The notes beneath the pieces are model-generated. The model was not told where the DNA came from, searched no databases, and saw nothing but the letters and a program-made list of their open reading frames with translations. Position numbers and translations under genes: made by a program. A DNA stretch of 22,518 nucleotides from a virus. Of the stretch, positions 13,286 through 22,200 are shown in pieces (the stretch's first letter is position 1; every line of letters starts with the position of its first letter). Location of the stretch: positions 1-22,518 of IMG/VR virus record IMGVR_UViG_3300042090_001335. One strand, 5' to 3'.

Positions 13286-16159
13286 TTAGTTCAGCGGTAC
13301 GCCCATCACAACAACGCGGCACTGGATCGAAGACGTGAACGTTACGGTCAGCGTGTTGGTATCAGTGAACGTGATCGACTGAGGAATGATCACGTCGTCT
13401 GAGTAGTCAACAACCGTTACGTTGCAGTACTTTTGACCGAGGTTGTGCACAACGGTGAAGGACGAAGCAGCGGTTGAACCGTTGTAGAGGTAGTAGATCG
13501 AGTCGTTCGTCCACTTGCTGGTTGTAGCGTCGTAAACGAGAACTTGACCAGAAGCTGGGGTTGTGTCAGCGACGTCAGACAGGTCACCAATCGACTGGGT
13601 CGACAGCACAGAGGCGCGAGTAGCGTTGGTCCACTTGGTGCCGTTGAAGGTCAGAAGATCGTTCGTTGCCGCCGTATCGACTGAAGCATTGACGTTCGTG
13701 ATGTTTCCACCGCCGAGAGTCGTGCTGACAGCGAGGGCGCCAGACGTGTTCGTAAGACCGCTGAGTGACGCACCAGCAGAAACCAGACCGAGAGCGCTCG
13801 AAGTTGCGGTAGCAACGTTGATCGTCAGGGTGCCAGCGCTGGAAACCGTCGTGACTGGGGAAGAACCGCCAACGATCGAAAGCGTATTACCCAGGTTGAT
13901 TGCTTGGGCGCCGCCTGTAGTACCCGAGACGCTGAAGGAGCTGTGCGCCAGCATTGCGTTCGTGACACCAGCAGAAGCGATGTCGACGTTACCAGCGGTA
14001 ACTGCGAACGTGTTTGCAAAGCTTGCAACACCCTTCTGGCTGTTCGAAGCATTGGATGCGGTAATCGTGACTGCGCTGCCAGTTACAGAGGTAGAGATAC
14101 CCTGTGCCGAAGTGCCGAACACGCTAGCCGTACCACCCAGGGAAACTGAACCCGTACCAGCGTCAGCGTCAAGGGTGAACGAGCTGTTTGCCAGCATTGC
14201 GTTCGTCACGCCAGCTGCAGAGATCGTCAGACCAGATGCGCCCTGAGAAAGACCGCTACCCGATGCCAGCAGAAGGAACAGTCCAGCGCCGACTGTGTCG
14301 GAACGGGTTGAGCCGTCTTGCGTAAGGATCAGAGCAGAAGTGCTTTCGTCAAAGAGGTCAACACCGATGTCACCCGTTGGGTTAGCGGTGATACCTGCAC
14401 CGTAGACGGCAGAGATGGTGTTACCGGAGATGCTGATACCAGTACCGCCAACGTAGACCGCACCGCCAGAGAACTGAACAAAGTTCAGAACGTTCGTGTC
14501 GACAACGCCAGGGTTGGAGTTGCAGAGCCAGCCGGTATCGTGGTTGAGAGTACCATTCTCAACGAAGACAGCTGAGTCATCTGCATTCGAACCAACCGCC
14601 ATGTCAGATGCGCGAGTAAGAACGAATGGAGCGCCAGCATTACCGGTTGCGGTAACGACGTAGATACCGTTCTGGGTCTTGGTGGTTTGACCAGCGAGCA
14701 GAAGGCGGTCATTAACAGCTACGGTGTAGCCGTCAACAACGAGGGCGCCATTTGCAGAAGCTGTGAGGACTGGAGCTGCGTAGGTAGAAGCAAGGTTCGT
14801 GCTCGAGAGAGCTTGAACTGGGTTCTTCCAGGAGAGACCAGAAACTGAAGCGTCGACATAACCCTTCGTAGCTGCATCGGTAGCAGCGACTGGAGTTGCG
14901 AGGTTGGTGATTGAGAAACCACCCATCGCGATACCACCCGTCATCGTACCGCCAGAGGTTGGCAGGTAGTACGTGCCGAGAAGACCGGTCAGATCGCCGA
15001 TGACGACTGGGGTGTTGTCAACGACACGACCATAACCGTCAACCGTGAACTTCAGGAATGAACCAGAAGAACCTTGGGTAACAGTTGCGAGGTCGATCGT
15101 AGGAGCGGATGCAACGCCATCGCCGTTCGTTACCGTGATGCGTGAGGACGAACCAGTAAGGATCGAACGCATCGTTGCGACGCCGTCGGCCGTGAAGACG
15201 ACGAAGCCGTATGGTGAGGAAAGGCTTTCGATTGCAGCGAGGTTGTGCGTGACTGAAAGGGTTGGGTTGCCTGCAACACCATTGCCATTTGCAATGGCAA
15301 GACCCGTACCGGAAACAGCGATCGAAACGTCAGTGACCGTGTTGACGCCAGTCTGAACGATCAGACCAGTACCAGCACCACCAAGCAGAGTAGAAACTGC
15401 TGAGAGACCAGCGTTGCTTGCTTGCTTGTTATTCAGCTGCGTTTGGATGTTGCTGGTTACGCCGCTGAGGTAGCTCAGCTGAGTCGACGTGATTGCCGCG
15501 CTTGCGAAAGAACCCGTACCAGCAGCAGCGCCAGTCAGAAGGTTCAGATCAGAAGAAGAGGCCGTGACACTGAACATTCCGCTCAGCGTTGGGGTGTAGT
15601 TGACCCACTGTGAACCGTTGTACTCGAGGATCTGACCACTTGCTGGTGACGTCAGCGTGACATCAGATGCGTCAGCAAGAACGAGCGTGTGGTTCATCCA
15701 GTACGTGCCATTCCACTGGAGGAACTGCCCCGACGTGAGGGTGCCAGACCAAGTAGCATCACCACCTGCAACGTCCTTCAGGTACTGAAGGTAGTCGTCG
15801 GTCTTGATTTGACCGTCGAGGGTGATAAGCGCGTTGGTGACTGAGGTTGCGCCGGTCAGGTAGTTGGTTGTCGAGAATGCCGAAGCGTTCCAGACACCAG
15901 TTGTACCATTGACCATCGTACCGAGGGATGCCAGCGTGTTTGACAGGTACGTTGCCGTCTGGGAAGCATTGCCACCAGAAGCAAACGTCTGCCATGCCGT
16001 ACCGTCGTTGTACTTGAAAACGCCGGATGTCGTGTTGAAGTAAATGCGGCCCTTGTCATTCGCGGTGAACGATGGGTCAGAGGCGAGCTGTTCGAAGAAC
16101 GCATTGTAGATCGCGCCAGAACCGCCTGAATTGAGTACTAGATTACCATTAAGTTGCAT
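13286..16159 (-). CDS. Large mosaic tail fibre (957 aa) with C-terminal HNLG tip
   Basis: It is built from units common in phage fibres. Residues 28-60 carry a G-R-I-Y-F-N-T-T...W-Q-T-F motif. L-Q-W-N/L-E-Y-N/L-V-Y-D with S-G-Q occurs at about 142-150, 172-186 and 868-884. D-L-N-L-L-T-G and L-S-Y-L-S-G-V-T-S-N-I-Q-T-Q-L fall in 204-242. T-K-G-Y-V-D-A is at 431-437, N-D-R-L-L-L-A-G-Q and Q-N-G-I-Y-V-V-T at 483-503, and G-V-T-N-A-M-L-A-x-S-S-F at 650 and 731. Residues 890-957 are an HNLG module with Phe in place of the usual Trp. The expected shape is a long trimeric beta-structured fibre with a receptor-facing C-terminal tip. SD GGGAGAG precedes ATG 16159. Transcription probably comes from the late promoter at 16476. 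No chaperone domain is seen in the protein itself. Confidence 0.85.
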   Translation of the reverse strand: MQLNGNLVLNSGGSGAIYNAFFEQLASDPSFTANDKGRIYFNTTSGVFKYNDGTAWQTFASGGNASQTATYLSNTLASLGTMVNGTTGVWNASAFSTTNYLTGATSVTNALITLDGQIKTDDYLQYLKDVAGGDATWSGTLTSGQFLQWNGTYWMNHTLVLADASDVTLTSPASGQILEYNGSQWVNYTPTLSGMFSVTASSSDLNLLTGAAAGTGSFASAAITSTQLSYLSGVTSNIQTQLNNKQASNAGLSAVSTLLGGAGTGLIVQTGVNTVTDVSIAVSGTGLAIANGNGVAGNPTLSVTHNLAAIESLSSPYGFVVFTADGVATMRSILTGSSSRITVTNGDGVASAPTIDLATVTQGSSGSFLKFTVDGYGRVVDNTPVVIGDLTGLLGTYYLPTSGGTMTGGIAMGGFSITNLATPVAATDAATKGYVDASVSGLSWKNPVQALSSTNLASTYAAPVLTASANGALVVDGYTVAVNDRLLLAGQTTKTQNGIYVVTATGNAGAPFVLTRASDMAVGSNADDSAVFVENGTLNHDTGWLCNSNPGVVDTNVLNFVQFSGGAVYVGGTGISISGNTISAVYGAGITANPTGDIGVDLFDESTSALILTQDGSTRSDTVGAGLFLLLASGSGLSQGASGLTISAAGVTNAMLANSSFTLDADAGTGSVSLGGTASVFGTSAQGISTSVTGSAVTITASNASNSQKGVASFANTFAVTAGNVDIASAGVTNAMLAHSSFSVSGTTGGAQAINLGNTLSIVGGSSPVTTVSSAGTLTINVATATSSALGLVSAGASLSGLTNTSGALAVSTTLGGGNITNVNASVDTAATNDLLTFNGTKWTNATRASVLSTQSIGDLSDVADTTPASGQVLVYDATTSKWTNDSIYYLYNGSTAASSFTVVHNLGQKYCNVTVVDYSDDVIIPQSITFTDTNTLTVTFTSSIQCRVVVMGVPLN
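13289..13492 (-). repeat. HNLG module, copy 5 (fibre tip)
   Basis: The last 68 codons of the 957-aa fibre. S-S-F901-T-V-V-H-N-L-G, then I-I-P-Q-S-I-T-F and T-L-T-V-T-F. Phe replaces the Trp found in the other copies. Confidence 0.75.
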
Positions 16160-16194
16160 GAATGCTCTCCCTGAGTTTTAGTTCTATCGCTGAC

Positions 16195-16425
16195 TCACAT
16201 CGTTCTGCGGGACGCCGTCGTAAGGGCTTTAATCGCAGAATTGAATTGGACCGGCTCTACCTTGAGGTTGCCGAGGTCATAGTCATTGACAACGCTTTCA
16301 TCGACTTCATTGAAGAAGAAAATACCCTTGTTGCCGATTTTCTGAATGGTGTCGAGCTTATAGCCCAGCACTTTCAGCGTTGCGGCCAACACGATATCTT
16401 GAGTCTCGATAATACGCTTTGACAT
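16195..16425 (-). CDS. Small conserved phage protein, DUF5659-like
   Basis: A 76-aa protein with the pattern T-x-D-I-V-L-A-A-x-L-K-V-L-G-Y near the N terminus. A G-I-F-F-F-N-E-V-D strand, D-Y-D-L-G-N, and F-N-S-A-I-K-A-L-T-T-A-S-R-R at the end follow. This strongly resembles small phage proteins I know as DUF5659; the label is from memory of the pattern, not a search. Function of the family is unknown. It has its own late promoter 50 nt upstream and sits 35 nt before the large fibre gene, so the two are probably co-transcribed. A regulatory or assembly role for the fibre is possible but unsupported. Confidence 0.65.
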   Translation of the reverse strand: MSKRIIETQDIVLAATLKVLGYKLDTIQKIGNKGIFFFNEVDESVVNDYDLGNLKVEPVQFNSAIKALTTASRRTM

Positions 16426-16475
16426 GATCTCGTCACCCTATTGTTCTTGAGTTTTGATAGAAGATGAATCGAGAG

Positions 16476-16483
16476 TATTTATG
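16476..16483 (-). promoter_or_regulatory. T4-type late promoter (CATAAATA, minus strand)
   Basis: The plus strand reads TATTTATG, giving CATAAATA on the minus strand (seven of eight with TATAAATA). The expected start is near 16470, about 45 nt before ATG 16425. It would drive the 76-aa gene and the large fibre gene up to the terminator at 13225-13252. Confidence 0.7.
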
Positions 16484-16506
16484 GGAAGAGGTTTCCCGGA
16501 CTAGAT

Positions 16507-17493
16507 TTAGAACAACACAAGGACAGCCGTTCCTGCCTGCTGGGCTTGGAAGGTTACCTGGATGTTGTTGACGTCTACGATGTGAACCGATTGCGGAATG
16601 ATTTGATCGAAGTTAGTGTCGTAGATGGTAACTTGCACGTTCGTCGTGTTTCCGTTGTGATTTACGGTCCACGAGAGAGCCGCGACCGAAACAACTTGCG
16701 AGAAACCCTTGACGTTGCCACCACCTGTATTCACATTGTTGATGTTCGTCTGCAGGTCTGCAAGGGCTTCTTGAACGTTCGTAGCCCCAGAGAGACCTAC
16801 GATCGGCAGAATGTCAACATCGCCCGCCATGTGGCGGTAGGGAGCTTCACCGGACTGGTGCTCGTAGACTTCATTCGCCAGCGCGATGATGTCAACCCCG
16901 TTTATGAGACCGCCACCCACTACATTGTTTGAACCCGGCAGCAAGCTTTCAATTGTAGAACCAACGGTGAGGTTCTGCGTGAACGTTCCAGCACCGCTTG
17001 CGCTGATCGTAAAGACTGACGCACCGGTGTGGAGGTTGATATTGACGAGGTTTGCTGTCGTCGTGACTTGCGGCTGAATTGTCAGCGCGACCGTGCTTGC
17101 GGATGCTGGCGTCAGTAGCCAGTGATCTGCATCGGTAACGATCGTGTCAATGATCGTTGAGCTACCCTCGACAACGAGGTTACCGGAGATCGTAACTGTG
17201 CCGTTAGCGGCATTGATGCGGAAGAAGTTACCGTCACCGCCGCCAGTCGCGTCAGTGATAAGGAAGTCTTTTCCTGCCTGTAGCTGGATTCCAGCGGCAC
17301 CAGCGACAGTAGGTGAACCTACGTACGCTGACTGCAGCGTAATGCCAGTATTTCCAGTGTCAAGGAGAACCGCAACGCCACCAACCGTGAAGGAGGTGTT
17401 CGTTGTTCCACCGGCGTTGATGAGCCCGCCATCAGGCAGCTGCGCCTGAATGCCATTGGTACCAAGGTAGATTGGTTTGAGGGCGGTCGTCAT
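16507..17493 (-). CDS. Tail-fibre-like protein (328 aa) with C-terminal HNLG tip
   Basis: Residues 1-260 are Gly/Thr/Ser/Ala-rich beta-type sequence. They include G-N-F-F-R-I-N-A-A-N-G-T-V-T-I-S-G-N (about 87-104) and N-L-T-V-G-S-T-I-E (about 175), motifs typical of phage fibre shafts. Residues about 225-258 form a more polar, helical section (I-I-A-L-A-N-E-V-Y-E-H, V-Q-E-A-L-A-D-L-Q-T-N-I). Residues 263-328 are an HNLG module with L-S-W-T-V-N-H-N-G. The start shares one base with the upstream stop (TAATG). It is the last gene of the unit running from the late promoter at 19259. A second fibre or fibre-joint protein carrying the same tip class as the 957-aa fibre is likely. Confidence 0.8.
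   Translation of the reverse strand: MTTALKPIYLGTNGIQAQLPDGGLINAGGTTNTSFTVGGVAVLLDTGNTGITLQSAYVGSPTVAGAAGIQLQAGKDFLITDATGGGDGNFFRINAANGTVTISGNLVVEGSSTIIDTIVTDADHWLLTPASASTVALTIQPQVTTTANLVNINLHTGASVFTISASGAGTFTQNLTVGSTIESLLPGSNNVVGGGLINGVDIIALANEVYEHQSGEAPYRHMAGDVDILPIVGLSGATNVQEALADLQTNINNVNTGGGNVKGFSQVVSVAALSWTVNHNGNTTNVQVTIYDTNFDQIIPQSVHIVDVNNIQVTFQAQQAGTAVLVLF
16510..16707 (-). repeat. HNLG module, copy 6 (fibre tip)
   Basis: The last 66 codons of the 328-aa fibre. L-S-W-T-V-N-H-N-G lacks the Leu of the usual turn; I-I-P-Q-S-V-H-I and N-N-I-Q-V-T-F follow. I-I-P-Q-S is shared with copy 5. Confidence 0.75.
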
Positions 17494-18509
17494 TAGCTAA
17501 GGATCACTGGTGGGAAGATGTTAAGCAGGATCGTATCGGCGCTTACTACCATACCGACTTGCTGAACAAACCCAGCAGTCGGTGGTGTTACGCTGATGTT
17601 ACCGTATGGGTCAAGGAACACCGGCGCGTTGATGCTCGCTCCGAGATTCAGCACCAGCGGCCACTGATCATTGCGAATGATGCCATTGACGATGACGCGC
17701 CCAACTGAATTTTCAGCGAGGGGCTGCACCACCATACCACCAACCCAGTTACCGATCGCGTTGCTTGAGCAGAGACCTATTTGGCCGTTTGGCTGGTAGT
17801 AGACGAGGTAGAAGGCTGGAATCTCGGTGCTAGCTTCAGCGAAGTATACCGCGGCATCAAGCTGAACATTCTGACCATTCGTTTGATTGATCATCAGCTG
17901 AGAGGAAGTCGTGACGAAAGTTCCGTCAGACTGCTTCAGCGGCTGGCTGTTCGTGCCGTAGAGAATGTCGCCAGTCTCGAAAGGACCGCCAGTGATTCCA
18001 ACTTGGGTGCCAGTACCATTTACCGTCAGCGTGCCAGAGTTCCACGAACCAGCGAAGAGACGAACCTTGTCTTGCCAGATTCCTGGATTCGAACCAACTT
18101 GACGGTACACCCGCATGCGCACGTTCGTCGTGTCAAACCAGTGCTGGTCATTGTAGACGCCGACTGGCTGCGATGAGGAAACAATCGGCGCGTATGCCGT
18201 CCAGCCGTAGGCGAGCGCGCCGGTTGAGAGGTCGATGTCCCAGTAAAGGAACGCGTGTCCACTTGCCGGAAGGGCGCCATTCTGACCGCCTGGAGGTGGG
18301 TTACCGTATCCCCAGCCACCTTGCGGATGGTTGGTGATGGTGTTTGTGTTGAGCGTGAATAGGTAGTTCGCTGAGTAGTGAGCGAACGAGATCACGACAG
18401 GGTACAGCGGTGACGCGTTGATGTCGACCGTGGCGGCGCCAGAGTTGGTCTTTGTCAGCCAACCCGCGTTCTGCGCCTTGATAATCCCTTGCCGGAAACT
18501 TACCTGCAT
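17493..18509 (-). CDS. Virion structural protein, tail/baseplate-associated (338 aa)
   Basis: No enzyme motif is present. The N terminus (M-Q-V-S-F-R-Q-G-I-I-K-A-Q) is followed by beta-rich sequence with many aromatic and Gly residues. Examples are H-P-Q-G-G-W-G-Y-G-N-P-P-P-G-G (about 61-75), F-L-Y-W-D-I-D-L-S-T-G (about 87-97), and H-W-F-D-T-T-N-V-R-M-R-V-Y (about 122-134). The C-terminal third is smooth beta sequence. I recognise the general style from structural proteins of large myoviruses but not a named family. It is 2 nt after the upstream gene and overlaps the downstream fibre gene by one base, so it is co-expressed with both. A fibre-attachment or baseplate-periphery role is inferred from context. 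Confidence 0.7.
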   Translation of the reverse strand: MQVSFRQGIIKAQNAGWLTKTNSGAATVDINASPLYPVVISFAHYSANYLFTLNTNTITNHPQGGWGYGNPPPGGQNGALPASGHAFLYWDIDLSTGALAYGWTAYAPIVSSSQPVGVYNDQHWFDTTNVRMRVYRQVGSNPGIWQDKVRLFAGSWNSGTLTVNGTGTQVGITGGPFETGDILYGTNSQPLKQSDGTFVTTSSQLMINQTNGQNVQLDAAVYFAEASTEIPAFYLVYYQPNGQIGLCSSNAIGNWVGGMVVQPLAENSVGRVIVNGIIRNDQWPLVLNLGASINAPVFLDPYGNISVTPPTAGFVQQVGMVVSADTILLNIFPPVILS

Positions 18510-18511
18510 GC

Positions 18512-19219
18512 TTAGCTCACGCTCACGGTCAGAGTGTAGGTGATCACGAGCTCACGATTGCTCGTCTTCAAGATAGGTGAGAAGATGATGTGCGTCAACA
18601 GAAGACCATCGGCGGTAAAAAGACCAAGCTCGTCAAAGGCGTACTGTGAGTTTGTGGTGGTGCCAGTTGGGCTATCGACGGTGAACTCACCTGCCGGTTG
18701 GTTTGCCGCAATAGTTGCAGTTACGATGACGATGGTCGAAATAGCTGGCGCGGGAGACTGCTGGTACGTTACCGAATTCGCTGGGAAATTTGCCTGCGTA
18801 ACCGAGTACGCTTCATCGACTGGCTGCCAGTACGTGAGGTCATACAGCGAAGCAGTAGGAGACGTAACGTTCGGTGGCAGGAAGGTGATTTGATTCAGCG
18901 AGTCAACGCTCGAGCCGCCATTACCGAGGGCGAGCGCAAAGATTTGGTGGGTGCCGACGGACGCGGATGTAAGACCGAACGTCGGGTTGGTTACCGTGAA
19001 GTCCGTGTTAGAAAGGCCGCGCGCGATGGCGATCGCCATGTTCAGGTTATGAACAGCGTTGTCCTTGTCGAGAACGACTTCACCAGTCAGCTTATCGACG
19101 ATGTTGACATGACCCTTCACGCGAGTCGTGAAGCCATCTGTCTTGACAGCTTCAGCGCGCTTAAACGTCGGAATGACCGACCGCGTCTTGTCAAGGATGG
19201 ATTTGAAACGACCGATCAT
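18512..19219 (-). CDS. Probable virion structural protein (235 aa)
   Basis: Basic N terminus (M-I-G-R-F-K-S-I-L-D-K-T-R). Then a conserved-looking segment at about 36-69 with D-K-x-T-G-E-V-V-L-D-K-D-N-A-V-H and M-A-I-A-I-A-R-G-L. The rest is beta-rich with F-A-L-A-L-G-N-G-G and a C-terminal stretch Y-A-F-D-E-L-G-L-F-T-A-D-G. The D-E-L-G-L-F pattern and N-x-V-H-x2-N-M-A helix recur in structural proteins of tailed phages in my experience; no name is safe. First gene of a late unit; SD GGAG is 5 nt before ATG 19219. Confidence 0.7.
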   Translation of the reverse strand: MIGRFKSILDKTRSVIPTFKRAEAVKTDGFTTRVKGHVNIVDKLTGEVVLDKDNAVHNLNMAIAIARGLSNTDFTVTNPTFGLTSASVGTHQIFALALGNGGSSVDSLNQITFLPPNVTSPTASLYDLTYWQPVDEAYSVTQANFPANSVTYQQSPAPAISTIVIVTATIAANQPAGEFTVDSPTGTTTNSQYAFDELGLFTADGLLLTHIIFSPILKTSNRELVITYTLTVSVS

Positions 19220-19237
19220 TGTGTCTCCAGTTCTGAT

Positions 19238-19253
19238 TGACCACTTCCGGTCA
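19238..19253 (-). other. Hairpin at the expected 5' end of a late transcript
   Basis: TGACC and GGTCA form a 5-bp stem around a 6-nt loop. With the promoter at 19259-19266, the message would begin almost exactly at this hairpin. It could protect the 5' end; it does not include the SD. Confidence 0.4.
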
Positions 19254-19258
19254 TTGGA

Positions 19259-19266
19259 TATTTATG
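19259..19266 (-). promoter_or_regulatory. T4-type late promoter (CATAAATA, minus strand)
   Basis: The plus strand reads TATTTATG. It lies in the 58-nt gap between the stop of the giant virion gene (19278) and ATG 19219. It would drive the 235-aa, 338-aa and 328-aa genes. Confidence 0.75.
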
Positions 19267-19277
19267 GGTTGTAGGCT

Positions 19278-22200
19278 TCAAATCTGAAGAAGGATTTCGT
19301 TGTTCAGACTGTCGAAGATCGTAAGATTTTCGCTTACCTTCACCGCCGAATCTTGACGGAAACTATCTTGCTGCTGGAAAAGCAGCGAGTATTTCGTACC
19401 AAACGGCACGAACGAAGCGAAGAACGTGTCATCAAACGTAATTGTCGCTGAAGCCGGACGGTTAGTGAGGGCGTACCGTGGCTGGATGACGGTGAATACA
19501 GGTTGAGTTGGATCACCGCCAGAGTACGCGACCATGTAGGTCACGAGATCTGAGAAGGCAGCGCTAGAAACCGGGGTGTTGATCGAGTCATAGCCCAACG
19601 CCACATCAACGTTCGGCTTGATCGCGGTTACTTCCACGCTGAATCCAGAACCTACACCGCCCAGATAACCGGCAAGAGCGGTAAGAAGATCAGTTTGCAC
19701 GTATCCAGTTCCACCATCTGAGAGCACGACGCTAGAAACTTGGCTGTTGAACACGGTGATGGTTGCTGTGCAGCCAGCCCCAGAACCACCGGATAGAGGA
19801 ACGTTAGGATACGTTCCATTGACATACCCAGTTCCTACATTTTGGACCGTAAGCGCGGTGACTTGACCGGAGATAAGGTGGTCGTATGGTAGCTCGTCAT
19901 ACGACCCCGTAACAACGGTGTCATAGTACTTAAACGTCAGTGGAACCCAACCGTTAGAGCTACCAAGCTGCGGGTAAAGAACGTCAGCATTGTCGATGTA
20001 GAGGCGAATGCTTTCTGCAAACGCCTTGTCGATGACGATCGCGTCTCCACTTGCGACTGGTGAAAAGCCAGCATCTGTGAATCCCGCAAGCTGCATTGGC
20101 GATGTCTGCGGGAAAATTACCGCTGACTGACTGTGATACAGCGGGTACACCTGCTGCGAGTACATGTATGGCTGCGGAAGATCTGTGAACGTTGAGTCAT
20201 ACGCGCTAGTGCTGTATGGGGTCTCATCATACGCCGAGTTGACCTCGGTATCTGTTTGAGGCGCGATGTAGACGACGACTTGATCACCTACAGAATACGG
20301 ATTACCAGCGACATCATTAAGAGTAAATGCGACGAGATTATCGGTCCACTGCTGGCCAATAACCAGGCCCTGAAGATAGCCAGTGATATTGCTTTGCACC
20401 GTCGCGGTCGTAGGAGACGTGAAGGTAATGGTGTACTCGCACGGAACAGCCATTGAGCTAACGTAGTTCATCGTAAACGAGAACGCGTCGTTGATCGCCG
20501 TGCCGCCGCCTACCGCGACAAACTGTCCATCGCCATACGTGATCGCGTTAAAGCCGCTCGTTGCTGTTTGAGTCCACACTGAACCGTCTGATGACACGGC
20601 TGTTACGAGAGGACCAACAGCTACAAACTTTTCTGCTGCACCTACAGTTCCAGCCGCCACGGAGAAAAGATCTCCAGTTATCGGCTGGTTTAGGTTAGTC
20701 CAGATAACATCTGTGCCATTCCAGGTTCCACGAACGATCGTCCCAGCGTTACCCACCGCGATGAAGGCGTTGGTGACTGGGTCATAGATGACATCGTTAA
20801 GATCCTGTGAAGTTCCTGATGAGTTTACCGTCCAGGTAACTCTATCTGTGGAGGATACGATTGTTCCGCTATCGCCAACCACCACGATGACCCAGCCAGG
20901 GTTGACCGCCGTAATCGCGTTTGGCGCGGCTGGGATTGCTGCACCACCGCCTGCCTGCAATGAAGTCTGTTGGACTTGAGCGTACGCAACGGAGTTCAGG
21001 CTGTTGGAAACGCCAGAGGTTTGAAGAGACCACCCGAGGGTCGCTGTCGACGTAAGGATGGTTCCATTGTCGCCAACCGCGATGATAAGATTTGTGTCGT
21101 AGTAGCCGTTGCCACCGCTGTACCCAAGTGGATTTGTATTTCCAGTGAGCGATGAAAGGAAATAAGGAACGAAGGTATCGTCGTTGAGCTGCTGCGAGGT
21201 GCCTGTGTTTTGTGGAACCCAGTTCACGCCGTCGCTTGTTGTGTAGAGAGCCCCCGCTCCGCCTAGAGCGACAAGAAGTTCACCAGCCGGTAGTGGAAAA
21301 AGATTCAAGCTAGCAAGGTTATCACTCCACGATGATCCATTGTCCGACCCAGCCACAACGTTACCCTCACCAGACGCAAAGAAGCCAAAGTTTGCTGGGT
21401 TGGTTGGGCTCTGGAAGAATGTTACGTCATTAAGAACCTGTGGACCGTTGAATACGCTCGTGAAGGCGGTGCCATTCATCGAGGTAGAGATCATCGTGTC
21501 AACTGGGGCCGCGGATCCCGTCAGCGCCGGGATCTTGAAACCGATTTTTCCATTCCAGTACCACTGTCCTACGGCCGCCGGTCCCTGCCATCCAGTAACG
21601 CTGCCAAAGACGGCGTAATTGTACTGCCCTTGGTGGCTTGAAGTAGTCCCATCAAACTGCCACGAGAACGTGTCGCCCTGGTTCCAGCCATTGACGGTTG
21701 GAAGAAGAGTAAAGCCAATGTCTTCGTTCTGAAATGAGCAGCCCTCAATGAGGTTGACGGTGATAGGATAAGTTCCCTTGAGCGCGGCAGTTGGCGCTGC
21801 ACTTAGCGTGTAGGTTCCGTCGCCATTGAAGACAACTGACCACGATGTTACCGCACCAGTAGCGGCGGGTAGACCTTCACTGTAAAGCGTGTAGACTTCA
21901 ATGCCGGGAGTATCACTTCGTGGCTGTCCAGGGAAGAACTCTGGCGCGGTCTTGAAGATGATTGGGTTTGTTTTAATGAGCGTCCACGTTTCCGCTGGAG
22001 CCGTGGGTGACACAACAAAGAGGTTGGACGGAGTGAGAACAAACGTATCACCTATCGACGTAATGCTGCTCGTGTTTACAGACGCCACAGTTACCGTGAA
22101 TTGGGTGTATGTGACTTGGTGCGGAACATTTGCGGTTAGACTGTCACCCGGCTCGTAACCAACGCCACCATCATTCGATACGACCACGCTTGAGACAACA

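Noticed and set aside
13563-14246. 227-aa frame on the plus strand inside the large fibre gene
   Set aside because: The fibre gene's codon pattern (few stops in the opposite frame) explains it; no SD, and hydrophobic valine/alanine-rich composition mirrors the fibre repeats.
13286-16159. Repeated short segments as a CRISPR-like or other DNA repeat array
   Set aside because: The repeats are irregular, in frame and conserved at protein level, as expected for fibre modules.
16484-16498. GGGAA/TTCCC inverted repeat as a terminator
   Set aside because: Only 5 bp with no T-run on the minus strand; it may be chance beside the late promoter.
18698-19240. 180-aa Arg-rich frame on the plus strand
   Set aside because: It is antisense to the 235-aa structural gene, runs across its late promoter side, and has a composition unlike a real protein.
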